Source: Mucilaginibacter myungsuensis (GTDB lineage: Bacteria > Bacteroidota > Bacteroidia > Sphingobacteriales > Sphingobacteriaceae). Taken from it: a DNA stretch of 64,000 bases. The notes under the pieces were generated by a model, which ran no database searches, had not been told where the DNA came from, and worked only from the letters and a program-made list of their open reading frames with translations. Both the position numbers and the translations under genes were made by a program. Of this stretch, positions 36,640 through 45,072 are shown piece after piece; within the stretch, counting starts at the first letter, position 1, and each line of letters begins with the position of its first letter. Where the stretch lies: contig NZ_JADFFL010000009.1 in assembly GCF_015222005.1 (NCBI RefSeq), positions 148,432-212,431 of the forward strand. Direction: 5' to 3'.

Positions 36640-38445
36640 CTATTCATCAATATTTTTGAACAGCCGCGCGTATTCGCCACCGGCATTTAACAATTCTTCG
36701 TCGGTACCTTGTTCGATCACCCGTCCGCCGGATAGCACGTAAATATGATCGGCATACTTCACAGCCGAATGGCGGTGACTGATCACCACTGCCGCCCGGT
36801 CATCCAACGCTGCTCGGAATTTATCTAACAATTCTTTCTCGCTAACGGTGTCCATAGCGCTGGTGGCCTCGTCGAACACCAAAATATTGGCGCTGCTGTA
36901 AAAGGCCCGTGCAATACCTATCTTTTGCCATTGACCGATACTAACCTCCTGCCCCTTATCAAAAAGGCGGCCCATAATGGTCTCGTAACCTTCGGGCAGT
37001 TTATCAATAAAAACGTCGGCCCCTGCTTTTTGGGCGGCAAGCTTTAATTCTGTCAGATCACAAGGTTTATCCAGATCGCCAAAGCGGATATTGTCGGCCA
37101 CGCTCACGTTATAATGTTGCAGGTCCTGAAAAACGATGCCGATCTGTTTACGGTAAGCCGATGCCTTGAACGAACGGATGTCTGTACCGCCATAAGCGAT
37201 CGCGCCGCTGGTGGGGTCATATAAACGGCAGATCAGTTTAATGAGTGTGCTTTTACCTGCGCCGTTCAATCCTACCACGGCCACCATTTTACCGGGAGGG
37301 ACATTGATAGAGATATCTTTCAACACCACCTTATCGGTATGCGGATAACTGAACGAGATATTTTTAAGTTCAAGTCCTTTTGCTCTCCCGGAGTTCTGCT
37401 CTACCGCCAGACCGTCGTCATCTGCCTTGTTCTGCAAACCGAACAGATCGAAAATGCTGTTCACAAAAAGGCTGTTCTGATAAACGATAGATATCCCTGC
37501 CGCCAAATTTTGCATAATGGTGAACGACTGCGGGAACACTACCAAAAAAATGGTGACATCGCCTACACTGGTCTTTCCATTCACGGCTTCCATGGCAATA
37601 AATCCTACGCAGGTAAAAAAACCCAGGCTGGCCATTGCCATGGTGATGACCTCGCGCTGCGTGCTTTTTAAGTTCAGTTTGAGGCGTTTAGATTGCAGTT
37701 CGAGTTTAATACGTAGGTATTGATCTTTAAAATATTGGCCCAGACTAAAAACCCGTATCTCTTTAGCGGCAACGTCGGATGTAATAAGATCACTCAAATA
37801 TGCAGCTTGCCGCTCAGTCGCCGTGTGCGATACCCGCCATTGGTTAAGCTTGTTGGCAAAATGGATGCGCACCAGCAGCGTTGGCAGTACAAAAAGCGCA
37901 AGTATCGGCAGTAAATACCAGCTAATGGTCACCAGCACCAAACCAACGCCCAACAAACTCATAGCATTTTTAGCTATTTCTATTAAGGTAACGATCACCA
38001 GGTGCGGTTTATCAGATCCGGCGTCTTTAGCCCGTTTTAGAATGTCAAAATAGTCGGGGCTTTCAAAATATGGATAATCCAGTTGGGCGGCCGTGGCGTG
38101 TATCCTGTCATCCATATGCAGCGATACCTTGGATGCCTGCACTCCGGTAACATAAGCCGAAAATGATTTTACCACAAAATAAGCAATGCCACAAAGCGCC
38201 GCCAATACAACGTATCGAAGCACAACCTGCTGGTGTTCAGCCACATCAAAACCAGAGGCAGATACCGCGTTGATCAGCAATTTCAATACATAAACCGATG
38301 CAAAAAAAAGAGCGGTCTCGGCAAAAATGAGGATGATGGTGAGGATGGCCCAGCCGCGTGTTACCGACCAAACCAGCGTAAGTGTCCGTCTTAGGTTTAA
38401 ATTACCACGAAATCTTTCGATTTTTTCTGTTAAAAAATTACTCAT
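36640..38445 (-). CDS. ABC exporter, fused permease and ATPase
   Basis: Type IV (MsbA-like) half-transporter of 601 residues acting as a homodimer in the inner membrane. Six helices lie in residues ~30-330. The ATPase has Walker A GLNGAGKST (392-400), Q-loop Gln440 (VFQDLQ), signature VSIGQWQK (501-508) and Walker B ILVFDEAT (521-528), and the H-loop is in ISHRHS. The signature departs from LSGGQ in its first residues but keeps the key Gly and Gln. A minus-strand TAGCTTTG at 38506-38513 fits a -7 box 60 bases upstream. It likely flips a lipid-linked product of the three enzymes downstream. Confidence 0.93.
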   Translation of the reverse strand: MSNFLTEKIERFRGNLNLRRTLTLVWSVTRGWAILTIILIFAETALFFASVYVLKLLINAVSASGFDVAEHQQVVLRYVVLAALCGIAYFVVKSFSAYVTGVQASKVSLHMDDRIHATAAQLDYPYFESPDYFDILKRAKDAGSDKPHLVIVTLIEIAKNAMSLLGVGLVLVTISWYLLPILALFVLPTLLVRIHFANKLNQWRVSHTATERQAAYLSDLITSDVAAKEIRVFSLGQYFKDQYLRIKLELQSKRLKLNLKSTQREVITMAMASLGFFTCVGFIAMEAVNGKTSVGDVTIFLVVFPQSFTIMQNLAAGISIVYQNSLFVNSIFDLFGLQNKADDDGLAVEQNSGRAKGLELKNISFSYPHTDKVVLKDISINVPPGKMVAVVGLNGAGKSTLIKLICRLYDPTSGAIAYGGTDIRSFKASAYRKQIGIVFQDLQHYNVSVADNIRFGDLDKPCDLTELKLAAQKAGADVFIDKLPEGYETIMGRLFDKGQEVSIGQWQKIGIARAFYSSANILVFDEATSAMDTVSEKELLDKFRAALDDRAAVVISHRHSAVKYADHIYVLSGGRVIEQGTDEELLNAGGEYARLFKNIDE

Positions 38446-38937
38446 GAAAATTACCTAAAACGACACGATAGATGTCGGTCATAACTATTATGAAAGGCTT
38501 AAAACCAAAGCTATGCCTTTTTTTTAGGAAAACATTATTCCCTACGGTTATATTTTTTGCGGGGTAATTTGATGGTACAACATCACGGAATAACGAAAAG
38601 TTTGTCAAAATCACAAAGTGGATACACTAAGGTGAAGATCTGGATAAGGGATAAAACTCATTTGGAGCTTTGCTTCTAAAAGCAACTCACCAACTTTTGT
38701 CATCGTGATCACATTACATCTTTAGCAGCTACATTTTCAATAGTACCAAAGCCGGCCACTTCTACATCTGATATTCCTCTAAGTGGTAGTTTTATATTGT
38801 GCCTCATTATAATCTGCATAACTACTTATCATGTGAAAATTAACCGCCCGCCCCGACCGAACATTTTTAAAATAGATCCAACTCTGCGGTAAATTACAGC
38901 TATTTTTACTCGCAAACACTGTATAGAAAACAAGATC
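38446..38937. other. Long intergenic region between ABC exporter and FkbM genes
   Basis: About 490 bases with no convincing gene. Two short minus-strand frames with protein-like composition lie at 38709-38807 and 38611-38703 in different frames, perhaps remnants of a decayed gene. The ABC gene's -7-like box is at 38506-38513. Confidence 0.5.
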
Positions 38938-39693
38938 TTGAAAGCTCAAATACAAAAACTGGTCAATAGGTTACCTAAGCCCTGGACCCGCAGATTATAC
39001 TGGACGGCGGTTTCGTTATTTGGTGCCGACCAGAGCCCTGTTTACAATATGTATCATCATATTGCCAATCTGAAAAAATTGGGCTTCAAGCCCGATCTGA
39101 TCATTGACGGCGGCGCATATGTAGGTGACTGGACCAAGAGCGTCCGCAAGATATATCCCGACGCAACTTTTGTTATGGTAGAGGCCCAGCCGGCTAAGCG
39201 TGTTATCTTGCAGGCGGTAGCATCGGAATTCGATAATGTTAATTTTGAGATAGCGTTATTAGGCGACGCCGAAAAAGAAATGGACTTTTTTGAGATGGAG
39301 ACCGGCTCGAGCATTTACGAGGAGAACACCAATTACGACCGCCAAAAGACCACCCTGATGATGCACACGCTCGATTCGGTGGCGGACAAATATCGAAAAC
39401 CCGAAAGCTGCTTTATCAAACTTGACGTGCAGGGTGCCGAGATCGACATCTTAAAAGGCGCGCCGAACTTACTAACCAAAACCGACTTTATTTTATTAGA
39501 GATAAGCACCCTAAATTATAACGAGAACGCGCCGCAGTTTTTTGATGTGATCCTGTTCATGAAAAACATAGGCTTTGTTGTATTTGATATCGCTGACGAA
39601 AGACGGACACATGACGGGATATTGTTTCAGACCGATCTGATCTTTGTTAAAGAATCATCTCCGTTTAGAAGGGCTGTCGATTTTAAGCGTTAG
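38938..39693 (+). CDS. FkbM family methyltransferase
   Basis: SAM-dependent O-methyltransferase of the FkbM class, often acting on sugars of surface glycans, 251 residues. The SAM-binding motif begins LIIDGGAYVGDWTKSV, followed by VMVEAQPA, and later LDVQGAEIDILKGA, all typical. The start is TTG at 38938: in this frame a stop lies 48 bases upstream and the only downstream ATG (39046) would remove the conserved N-terminal residues. It is divergent from the ABC-GT4-UbiA-GT2 group and may modify its glycan product. Confidence 0.85.
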   Translation: MKAQIQKLVNRLPKPWTRRLYWTAVSLFGADQSPVYNMYHHIANLKKLGFKPDLIIDGGAYVGDWTKSVRKIYPDATFVMVEAQPAKRVILQAVASEFDNVNFEIALLGDAEKEMDFFEMETGSSIYEENTNYDRQKTTLMMHTLDSVADKYRKPESCFIKLDVQGAEIDILKGAPNLLTKTDFILLEISTLNYNENAPQFFDVILFMKNIGFVVFDIADERRTHDGILFQTDLIFVKESSPFRRAVDFKR

Positions 39694-39719
39694 GTTTGAT
39701 CTTTAAGACGGGAATAGGA

Positions 39720-40127
39720 TCAGTCCTCGATCGCCTCTATACCTTGCTCTTTAAGCTTGGCTAAAGCGTCTTTCATTGTTTTGATCTGTTCAGGCGCATG
39801 GCCTTTCCAGATCGTTACCTCGCCAACCACCTTAAAAGGATCTTTTGAGCGATAGGACATGGTTGGGTTACCCGGGAATTTCTTATCGGTCAGGTTCGGG
39901 TCATCCTCTAAAGGGCCGGTTGGTTCTACCAGATATATCCGTTCCCGACCCGCTCCTAAAGCTAATTCTGCCCCCCAAACGGCCGGATCTAAAGTCGCTG
40001 CCAGATAGATATACTTGGCTTTATTTTGCTGCCCGTAGTTGGACGAGAAGTCGATGCTGATAAGATCGCCGATGCTCAGGTCGGCCTTGGTGCCGTGGAA
40101 ATATGTTTGGGTGAAGGGCGTATGCAT
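39720..40127 (-). CDS. arr: Rifampin ADP-ribosyltransferase (Arr)
   Basis: Small NAD+-dependent enzyme (135 residues) that ADP-ribosylates rifamycins and inactivates them. The hallmarks are TYFHGTKADL near the N-terminus with the conserved His11, KYIYLAATLDPAVWGAELA, and the C-terminal PGNPTMSYRSKDPFKVVGEV. Length matches the family. It lies downstream of a tRNA gene and a terminator, so it has its own transcription. Chromosomal arr genes occur in many environmental bacteria; no mobile element is beside this one. Family assignment is strong, but resistance needs testing. Confidence 0.92.
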   Translation of the reverse strand: MHTPFTQTYFHGTKADLSIGDLISIDFSSNYGQQNKAKYIYLAATLDPAVWGAELALGAGRERIYLVEPTGPLEDDPNLTDKKFPGNPTMSYRSKDPFKVVGEVTIWKGHAPEQIKTMKDALAKLKEQGIEAIED

Positions 40128-40162
40128 TATGCTGGGTGTTTATAGATATTTCTACACAACGA

Positions 40163-40197
40163 AAAAAAGCCTTCAGACTTACGACTAAAGGCTTTTT
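40163..40197 (-). terminator. Terminator of tRNA-Arg
   Basis: Arms AAAAAGCCTT and AAGGCTTTTT, with T-runs on both strands. On the minus strand it follows the tRNA gene by ten bases. Confidence 0.8.
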
Positions 40198-40206
40198 AAT
40201 TTCAAG

Positions 40207-40278
40207 TGGTCCCGACGAGAATCGAACTCATATCTAAAGTTTAGGAAACTTCTATTCTATCCGTTGAACTACGGGACC
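40207..40278 (-). tRNA. tRNA-Arg (anticodon CCU)
   Basis: The complement folds into a full cloverleaf of 72 bases: acceptor GGTCCCG/CGGGACC, D stem GTTC/GAAT, anticodon stem GAAGT/ACTTT, T stem ATGAG/CTCGT with loop TTCGATT, and discriminator A. The anticodon loop TTCCTAA gives CCT (CCU), which reads AGG. The 3' CCA is not encoded. It reads in the same direction as arr. Confidence 0.95.
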
Positions 40279-40370
40279 AGGTTTCTATAGGGAAAGCCGG
40301 AACACTATGCCGATAAGATCGGGAGCGAAATGAACTTTCTGCTAACAGTTTGCAAATGTGCTAAAATGGA

Positions 40371-40401
40371 ACGAGATGTACAAAACATTTGTACATCTCG
40401 T
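40371..40401 (-). terminator. Perfect 14-bp stem-loop after metG
   Basis: Arms ACGAGATGTACAAA and TTTGTACATCTCGT close a 3-base loop, starting 9 bases after the metG stop. No T-run follows on the minus strand, so termination is uncertain; it may protect the metG message. Confidence 0.55.
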
Positions 40402-40410
40402 CATTACCGT

Positions 40411-42477
40411 TTATCGGATCACCGAACCATTATGCATCCCCTCTCCCGGCGATACAAAGGTCAATTTGCCTTCAGCGTCCTCGGCCATCAGGATCATGCC
40501 TTGCGATAGAATACCTTTGATCTCGCGCGGCTCCAGGTTGACCAGGATACTAACTTGCTGACCGATGATGTTCTCCGGCTCAAAATGCTCGGCAATGCCC
40601 GATACTACGGTACGCTGATCGATGCCGGTATCAATGGTCAGCTTCATCAGCTTTTTGGTCTTGGCTACTTTCTCAGCGGTCAGGATAGTACCTACACGGA
40701 TATCCATGGTAGCGAAGCTCTCGTAATTGATAGCTTCTTTAGCAGGAACTAATTCCGGTTCAGCCTGCTCAACAACGGTTGCTTGTTTTTTAGCTTGTAG
40801 TTTGGCCAATTGCTTTTCAACCGCTTCGTCCTCTACTTTTTCAAATAGTAAACTGGCCGCGTTCAGTTGATGACCATCGGCAAATACGGCTTCTTCGTCT
40901 AAACCAATATTATCTTTTGGCCAGTTCAGCATAGCCAGTATTTTTTTAGATGTAGTCGGCAAGAACGGCTGTAGCACAGTTGCGATATGAACAATCAGCA
41001 CCAGAGAGTTATGCAGAGCCTCACGCGCTTGCGTCGATTCTGATTTAATGATTTTCCAAGGTTCTTGTTCTGTAAGATAACGATTCCCTAAACGAGCCAT
41101 GTCCATCGCTCCTTGCAAACCTTGGCGAAATTTGTAGGAATCCAAGCTCCGCTCTATTTCATCGTAAAGATTTCCTATCTGGATATTTAATATTTCGTTA
41201 TTCAATTTAGCGCCGCCAACAACCTTGCCATCAAAAAATTTGTGCATCAGGATCATTACCCGGTTCACAAAATTACCAAGTATGGCAACCAACTCGTTAT
41301 TTACACGGGCCTGGTAATCCTTCCAGGTGAACTCGCTATCGCTGGTCTCGGGCAGGATAGATGTCAATACATAGCGCAACTCATCTTGCTTACCCGGGAA
41401 TTCTTCCAGATACTCGTGCAGCCAAACGGCGTGATTGCGAGATGTAGATAGCTTCTCCCCTTCCAAGTTCAAAAACTCGTTAGCCGGAACATTCTGTGGC
41501 AAAATGTATTCGCCATGTGCATGCAGGATAGATGGGAAGATAATGCAATGGAAAACAATATTATCCTTGCCGATGAAGTGCAGCAGGCAGGCATCATCTG
41601 CCTCGTCTTCCTGTTTCTTCCAATATGCCTGCCAATCCTTACCGTTGTCCTCGGCCCATTGTTTGGTAGCCGAGATGTAGCCTATCGGCGCATCCATCCA
41701 CACGTATAGCTTTTTGCCTTTAGCTTCCTCTAACGGGACATCGATACCCCAATCCAGATCGCGCGTCATCGCGCGTGGCTGCAAGCCCGACTTTAACCAT
41801 GATGTGCACTGGCCGTAAACGTTCACCTTCCAGTCGTCAGCCTTAGTGGCAAGCCATTCTTCCAACCAGGGCTGATATTTATCCAGTGGTAAAAACCAGT
41901 GTTTGGTCGGTTTCAACACTGGCGTTTTACCGCTCAGGGTCGATACCGGATTGATCAGGTCTGTCGGGTTCAATGATGTACCGCAACGCTCGCACTGGTC
42001 GCCGTAGGCGCTGGGGTTGCTGCAATTAGGGCAGGTGCCAGTGATATAACGGTCGGCCAAAAACTGATCGAAATCGGCATCGTAATATTGCTCCGAATAC
42101 TTCTCTATAAACTCGCCCTTCTCGTATAGGTTCAGAAAAAACTCCTGCGAAAGATCATGATGGATCGGCGACGAGGTACGGTGATAGATATCGAATCCGA
42201 TACCAAAATCCTCGAAACTTTGTTTGATCTGCTCGTGATATTTATCGATAATGGCTTGCGGAGTAGTGCCTTCTTTTTTGGCTTTGATGGTGATAGCCGC
42301 GCCATGCTCGTCGGATCCGCAAATGTAAACCACGTCCTTTTTCTTCAGCTTTAAATAGCGTACAAAAATATCAGCGGGTATATATGCGCCCGCCAGATGG
42401 CCGATGTGCAATGGCCCGTTAGCGTAAGGCAGCGCCGAAGTAATAGTATATCTTTTATAATGATCGATCTGCGACAT
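40411..42477 (-). CDS. metG: Methionyl-tRNA synthetase
   Basis: Charges tRNA-Met with methionine, 688 residues. HIGH is at 24-27 and the KMSKS-type loop is KLSTS at 342-346. A zinc knuckle with CPNC and CERC (Cys149, 152, 162, 165) identifies the MetG1 form, and a C-terminal EMAP-II/Trbp111-like OB domain (about 585-688) binds tRNA and causes dimerisation. I chose ATG 42477 (MSQIDHYKRYTIT), since the longer frame starts upstream of the -7 box at 42485-42492 and is not conserved in character. Confidence 0.97.
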   Translation of the reverse strand: MSQIDHYKRYTITSALPYANGPLHIGHLAGAYIPADIFVRYLKLKKKDVVYICGSDEHGAAITIKAKKEGTTPQAIIDKYHEQIKQSFEDFGIGFDIYHRTSSPIHHDLSQEFFLNLYEKGEFIEKYSEQYYDADFDQFLADRYITGTCPNCSNPSAYGDQCERCGTSLNPTDLINPVSTLSGKTPVLKPTKHWFLPLDKYQPWLEEWLATKADDWKVNVYGQCTSWLKSGLQPRAMTRDLDWGIDVPLEEAKGKKLYVWMDAPIGYISATKQWAEDNGKDWQAYWKKQEDEADDACLLHFIGKDNIVFHCIIFPSILHAHGEYILPQNVPANEFLNLEGEKLSTSRNHAVWLHEYLEEFPGKQDELRYVLTSILPETSDSEFTWKDYQARVNNELVAILGNFVNRVMILMHKFFDGKVVGGAKLNNEILNIQIGNLYDEIERSLDSYKFRQGLQGAMDMARLGNRYLTEQEPWKIIKSESTQAREALHNSLVLIVHIATVLQPFLPTTSKKILAMLNWPKDNIGLDEEAVFADGHQLNAASLLFEKVEDEAVEKQLAKLQAKKQATVVEQAEPELVPAKEAINYESFATMDIRVGTILTAEKVAKTKKLMKLTIDTGIDQRTVVSGIAEHFEPENIIGQQVSILVNLEPREIKGILSQGMILMAEDAEGKLTFVSPGEGMHNGSVIR

Positions 42478-42484
42478 AGTTGGG

Positions 42485-42515
42485 CAAAGATACCTAATTA
42501 GTCGGCAAGTCCGAA
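42485..42515 (-). promoter_or_regulatory. Candidate metG promoter
   Basis: On the minus strand, TATCTTTG (42485-42492) is a perfect -7 box with a TTCG at 42512-42515, 19 bases upstream. Transcription would start within a few bases of the ATG, giving an almost leaderless mRNA. The upstream box lies inside the inverted repeat. Confidence 0.5.
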
Positions 42516-42608
42516 AGACAGGAAGTCCGAAAGATATCGCGGGCAGCAAGCCGTAGCATAAGTCAGACTTTTCTATATTTGACTTCCGGACTTTCTGACT
42601 TCCGGACT
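42507..42608. repeat. AGTCCGAAAG/AGTCCGGAAGTC inverted repeat between divergent genes
   Basis: The left arm holds AAGTCCGAAAGACAGGAAG and the right arm holds TTCCGGACTTTCTGACTTCC, an imperfect inverted repeat of about 27 bases with a ~48-base loop. It occupies the gap between metG and the S66 peptidase gene and resembles dispersed repeats of related genomes. Confidence 0.7.
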
Positions 42609-42615
42609 AAGCACT

Positions 42616-43506
42616 ATGATCCCATACCTAAAAAAAGGCGACAAGATAGCTATCACCTGCCCGGCAAAAAAATTACCCCGCCCAATGGACCCGGCTGTAA
42701 AGATCTTGCAAGACTGGGGACTGGAAGTGATAATCGGCGAAACACTTAACGCCAGCTATCATCAGTTTGCGGGCGACGATGACCTGCGTGCTAAGGATAT
42801 GCAACGTTTTGTGGACGATGACAGCATTAAAGCCATCATTGCCGCGCGCGGCGGTTACGGCACTATCCGTATTATTGACGATGTCGACTTTAGCGCACTT
42901 GTTCATTATCCAAAATGGGTAGTAGGCTTTAGCGACATCACTATCCTGCATAGCCATATACATGCCAATTACGGCCTGCACACCATACACGGACAAATGC
43001 CGGTGAATGTACCTGATGCATCGTCCGCGTCGCTTACATCGCTCCGTAAGGCCCTGTTTGGCGATGATGTTAATTACGCGTTCTCGTCGCATACCAACAA
43101 TCGCAGCGGCATAGCAACAGCACCAGTGATCGGTGGCAATTTAAGTTTACTGATAGCAGTGCTTGGTTCGGTATCGGATATGGATTATGATGGTAAGATC
43201 CTATTTCTGGAAGATGTGGGCGAGTACCTTTACTCGGTAGATCGTATGCTGCGCACCTTAAAACGCGCGGGCAAACTAAACAATTTGGCAGGCCTGATCG
43301 TTGGTGGATTTACCGAACTGAAAGACAATGACATACCATTTGGCTTCACCATTGCCGATATGGTAATGGAGGTTGTAAAGGATTTTGACTACCCGGTCTG
43401 TTTCGACTTTCCGGCAGGGCATATCCCCAACAACCACGCCATCATATTTGGCCGGGACATGTCGCTTAACGTTCGGGAAAGAGAAGTAACCGCATCATAC
43501 ATTTAA
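42616..43506 (+). CDS. LD-carboxypeptidase, peptidase family S66
   Basis: Cytoplasmic serine peptidase that removes the terminal D-Ala from murein tetrapeptides during peptidoglycan recycling (LdcA-like). In 296 residues it shows the N-terminal ALKKGDKIAITCPAKK-type start, IIAARGGYGTIRIID, and the nucleophile elbow VGFSDIT with the catalytic Ser. The C-terminal part has LFLEDVGEYLYSVDRML and GHIPNNHAI, expected for the Glu and His of the triad. It overlaps no gene and is followed after 10 bases by the DoxX gene. Substrate (cell-wall tetrapeptide) is assumed from the family. Confidence 0.92.
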   Translation: MIPYLKKGDKIAITCPAKKLPRPMDPAVKILQDWGLEVIIGETLNASYHQFAGDDDLRAKDMQRFVDDDSIKAIIAARGGYGTIRIIDDVDFSALVHYPKWVVGFSDITILHSHIHANYGLHTIHGQMPVNVPDASSASLTSLRKALFGDDVNYAFSSHTNNRSGIATAPVIGGNLSLLIAVLGSVSDMDYDGKILFLEDVGEYLYSVDRMLRTLKRAGKLNNLAGLIVGGFTELKDNDIPFGFTIADMVMEVVKDFDYPVCFDFPAGHIPNNHAIIFGRDMSLNVREREVTASYI

Positions 43507-43516
43507 AAACAGCACT

Positions 43517-43924
43517 ATGGCAATTTTTGACAATTTAGGCAACTACCGCAATTTTGGTTTGCTTATCATCCGCGTTGGCCTGGGCGCGATGTTCATTTTT
43601 CACGGACTACCTAAATTACAGGGCGGCCCCGAAATGTGGAACGGTATTGGCATGTCCATGCAAAACATCGGCATTAAATTCTTACCGACCGTTTGGGGGT
43701 TTTTAGCCGCCGCTACCGAAACTTTTGGCGGCGCTTTGCTGATCTTAGGACTGGCCTTCCGCCCGGCATGTATACTGCTTACGTTTAACATGATCATTGC
43801 CGCGCTTTTCCATTTTGGTAAAGGCGACGGTTGGATGGGTGCAGCGCATGCGGTAGAAAGCGCTATCGTATTTGCAGGGCTAATTTTTGTTGGCCCGGGT
43901 AAGTATAGTGTGGATAAAAAGTAA
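43517..43924 (+). CDS. DoxX family membrane protein
   Basis: Small inner-membrane protein of 135 residues with four hydrophobic helices. LIIRVGLGAMFIFHGLPKLQGG is the typical DoxX first helix, and FLAAATETFGGALLILGLAFRPA the third. Members are linked to redox and thiosulfate or quinone chemistry, but the biochemical role is mostly unknown. It is 10 bases after the LD-carboxypeptidase gene and is probably cotranscribed with it. Confidence 0.93.
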   Translation: MAIFDNLGNYRNFGLLIIRVGLGAMFIFHGLPKLQGGPEMWNGIGMSMQNIGIKFLPTVWGFLAAATETFGGALLILGLAFRPACILLTFNMIIAALFHFGKGDGWMGAAHAVESAIVFAGLIFVGPGKYSVDKK

Positions 43925-43991
43925 AGAAGTTGAATTGATACCAACAAGATCTACTTGAGGGAAGTAAATTATTACTTCATTTATTAAAATG

Positions 43992-44024
43992 AAAAGGGGG
44001 AATATAAAATTCCCCCTTTTTATT
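43992..44024. terminator. Bidirectional terminator between doxX and DUF1735 genes
   Basis: Arms AAAAGGGGGAAT and ATTCCCCCTTTTT with a short AT loop. T-runs follow on the plus strand and, more weakly, on the minus strand, serving both convergent genes. Confidence 0.85.
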
Positions 44025-44100
44025 TCCTGTCAGATCTCGAAATGCGTCGTTAAATCATAGTATAACAAGACCAACAGTTCTTCTGCACAAGATCTAAGGA

Positions 44101-45039
44101 TTAACGCAAGCTCTGGAAAGTCCAAGTCTCGGTGAACTTTGTTCTATCTGCAGTACCTTGTACTAACCAGTAGGTAACCTCCATTTTAACAGGAGTAGTT
44201 CCATTGAATGTCCATTTGTTAACACCAGTTGCATCTAATCTTGCAGAACGGCTGTTGTTACCTTGTCCAAAATGATTGGTAACAGCGATGACGTTATCGT
44301 TCGCGTCCATTTCAAATCTTGGCGCCCAACCACCATATGACGTTTGAGATGTTCCATTTAAAAATGGGTGATTATAACTATTGCCAAAATAACGGCCGTC
44401 ATATTCTGACACAGCAGTAGCACCTACAGTACGCAGATCTTGAGTTATTGGATACTGGCCCAGGAACGCTGCGTTAGTATTATCATTAAATGTTCCGGTA
44501 ACGGTATATATACCATCGTACTTGTTACGCGCTTGTACCTGATAGATCACAGTTCCGTAATTACCGCTGATACCACCCTGAGTAGTTGAGGTTATTTGTA
44601 CAGGTAAAAGATACGTTTTGGTAACATCAAAATTATTGGTGTTCAACACTACGGGAACCGTCGCTGTACGGGTGCCTTTAAGTATCACTACAGATGTAGG
44701 CATAGTATAAAGGTTGGTAGGTAATAATGGCGACGCAGTTGTCGGCGTTACTGCCCCATTGTTTAGACCAATGCCAACAGTGATATCCTCGCTCGCCGGA
44801 TCGGTACCCGTTAAACTAACCTGCAAATTCATTGCAATGGATGGCTGCCTTACGTAAGAGCGGCCATAAATACGGTAAGGGTCATTAACTGAATTAAGAG
44901 GAAGGTCGCCGACACCTGCCGTAGCCCATTGTATTACCATAGGCGACGCACCCGGGGCAAGGTTAACCTTGCCGTCCTTCAAACACGAGCTTAAACTAAC
45001 TACAGCAAGTGATAATAAAAATAAACAAAACTTTTTCAT
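44101..45039 (-). CDS. DUF1735-type lipoprotein of a Sus-like locus
   Basis: Surface lipoprotein of 312 residues with lipobox SLSSC (Cys19). The N-terminal part (about 40-170) is a DUF1735 / BT_3987-like Ig domain (SLTGTDPASEDITVGIGL, VVILKGTRTATVPVVLNT). The rest (about 175-312) is an unrecognised beta-rich domain that may bind the ligand. It is third after susC and susD genes and likely plays the accessory SusE/F-like part. The ligand could be a glycan or peptide; nothing nearby decides it. Confidence 0.85.
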   Translation of the reverse strand: MKKFCLFLLSLAVVSLSSCLKDGKVNLAPGASPMVIQWATAGVGDLPLNSVNDPYRIYGRSYVRQPSIAMNLQVSLTGTDPASEDITVGIGLNNGAVTPTTASPLLPTNLYTMPTSVVILKGTRTATVPVVLNTNNFDVTKTYLLPVQITSTTQGGISGNYGTVIYQVQARNKYDGIYTVTGTFNDNTNAAFLGQYPITQDLRTVGATAVSEYDGRYFGNSYNHPFLNGTSQTSYGGWAPRFEMDANDNVIAVTNHFGQGNNSRSARLDATGVNKWTFNGTTPVKMEVTYWLVQGTADRTKFTETWTFQSLR

Positions 45040-45072
45040 ATCTTTTTATTTAAAATAATGATCTATCAAAAA

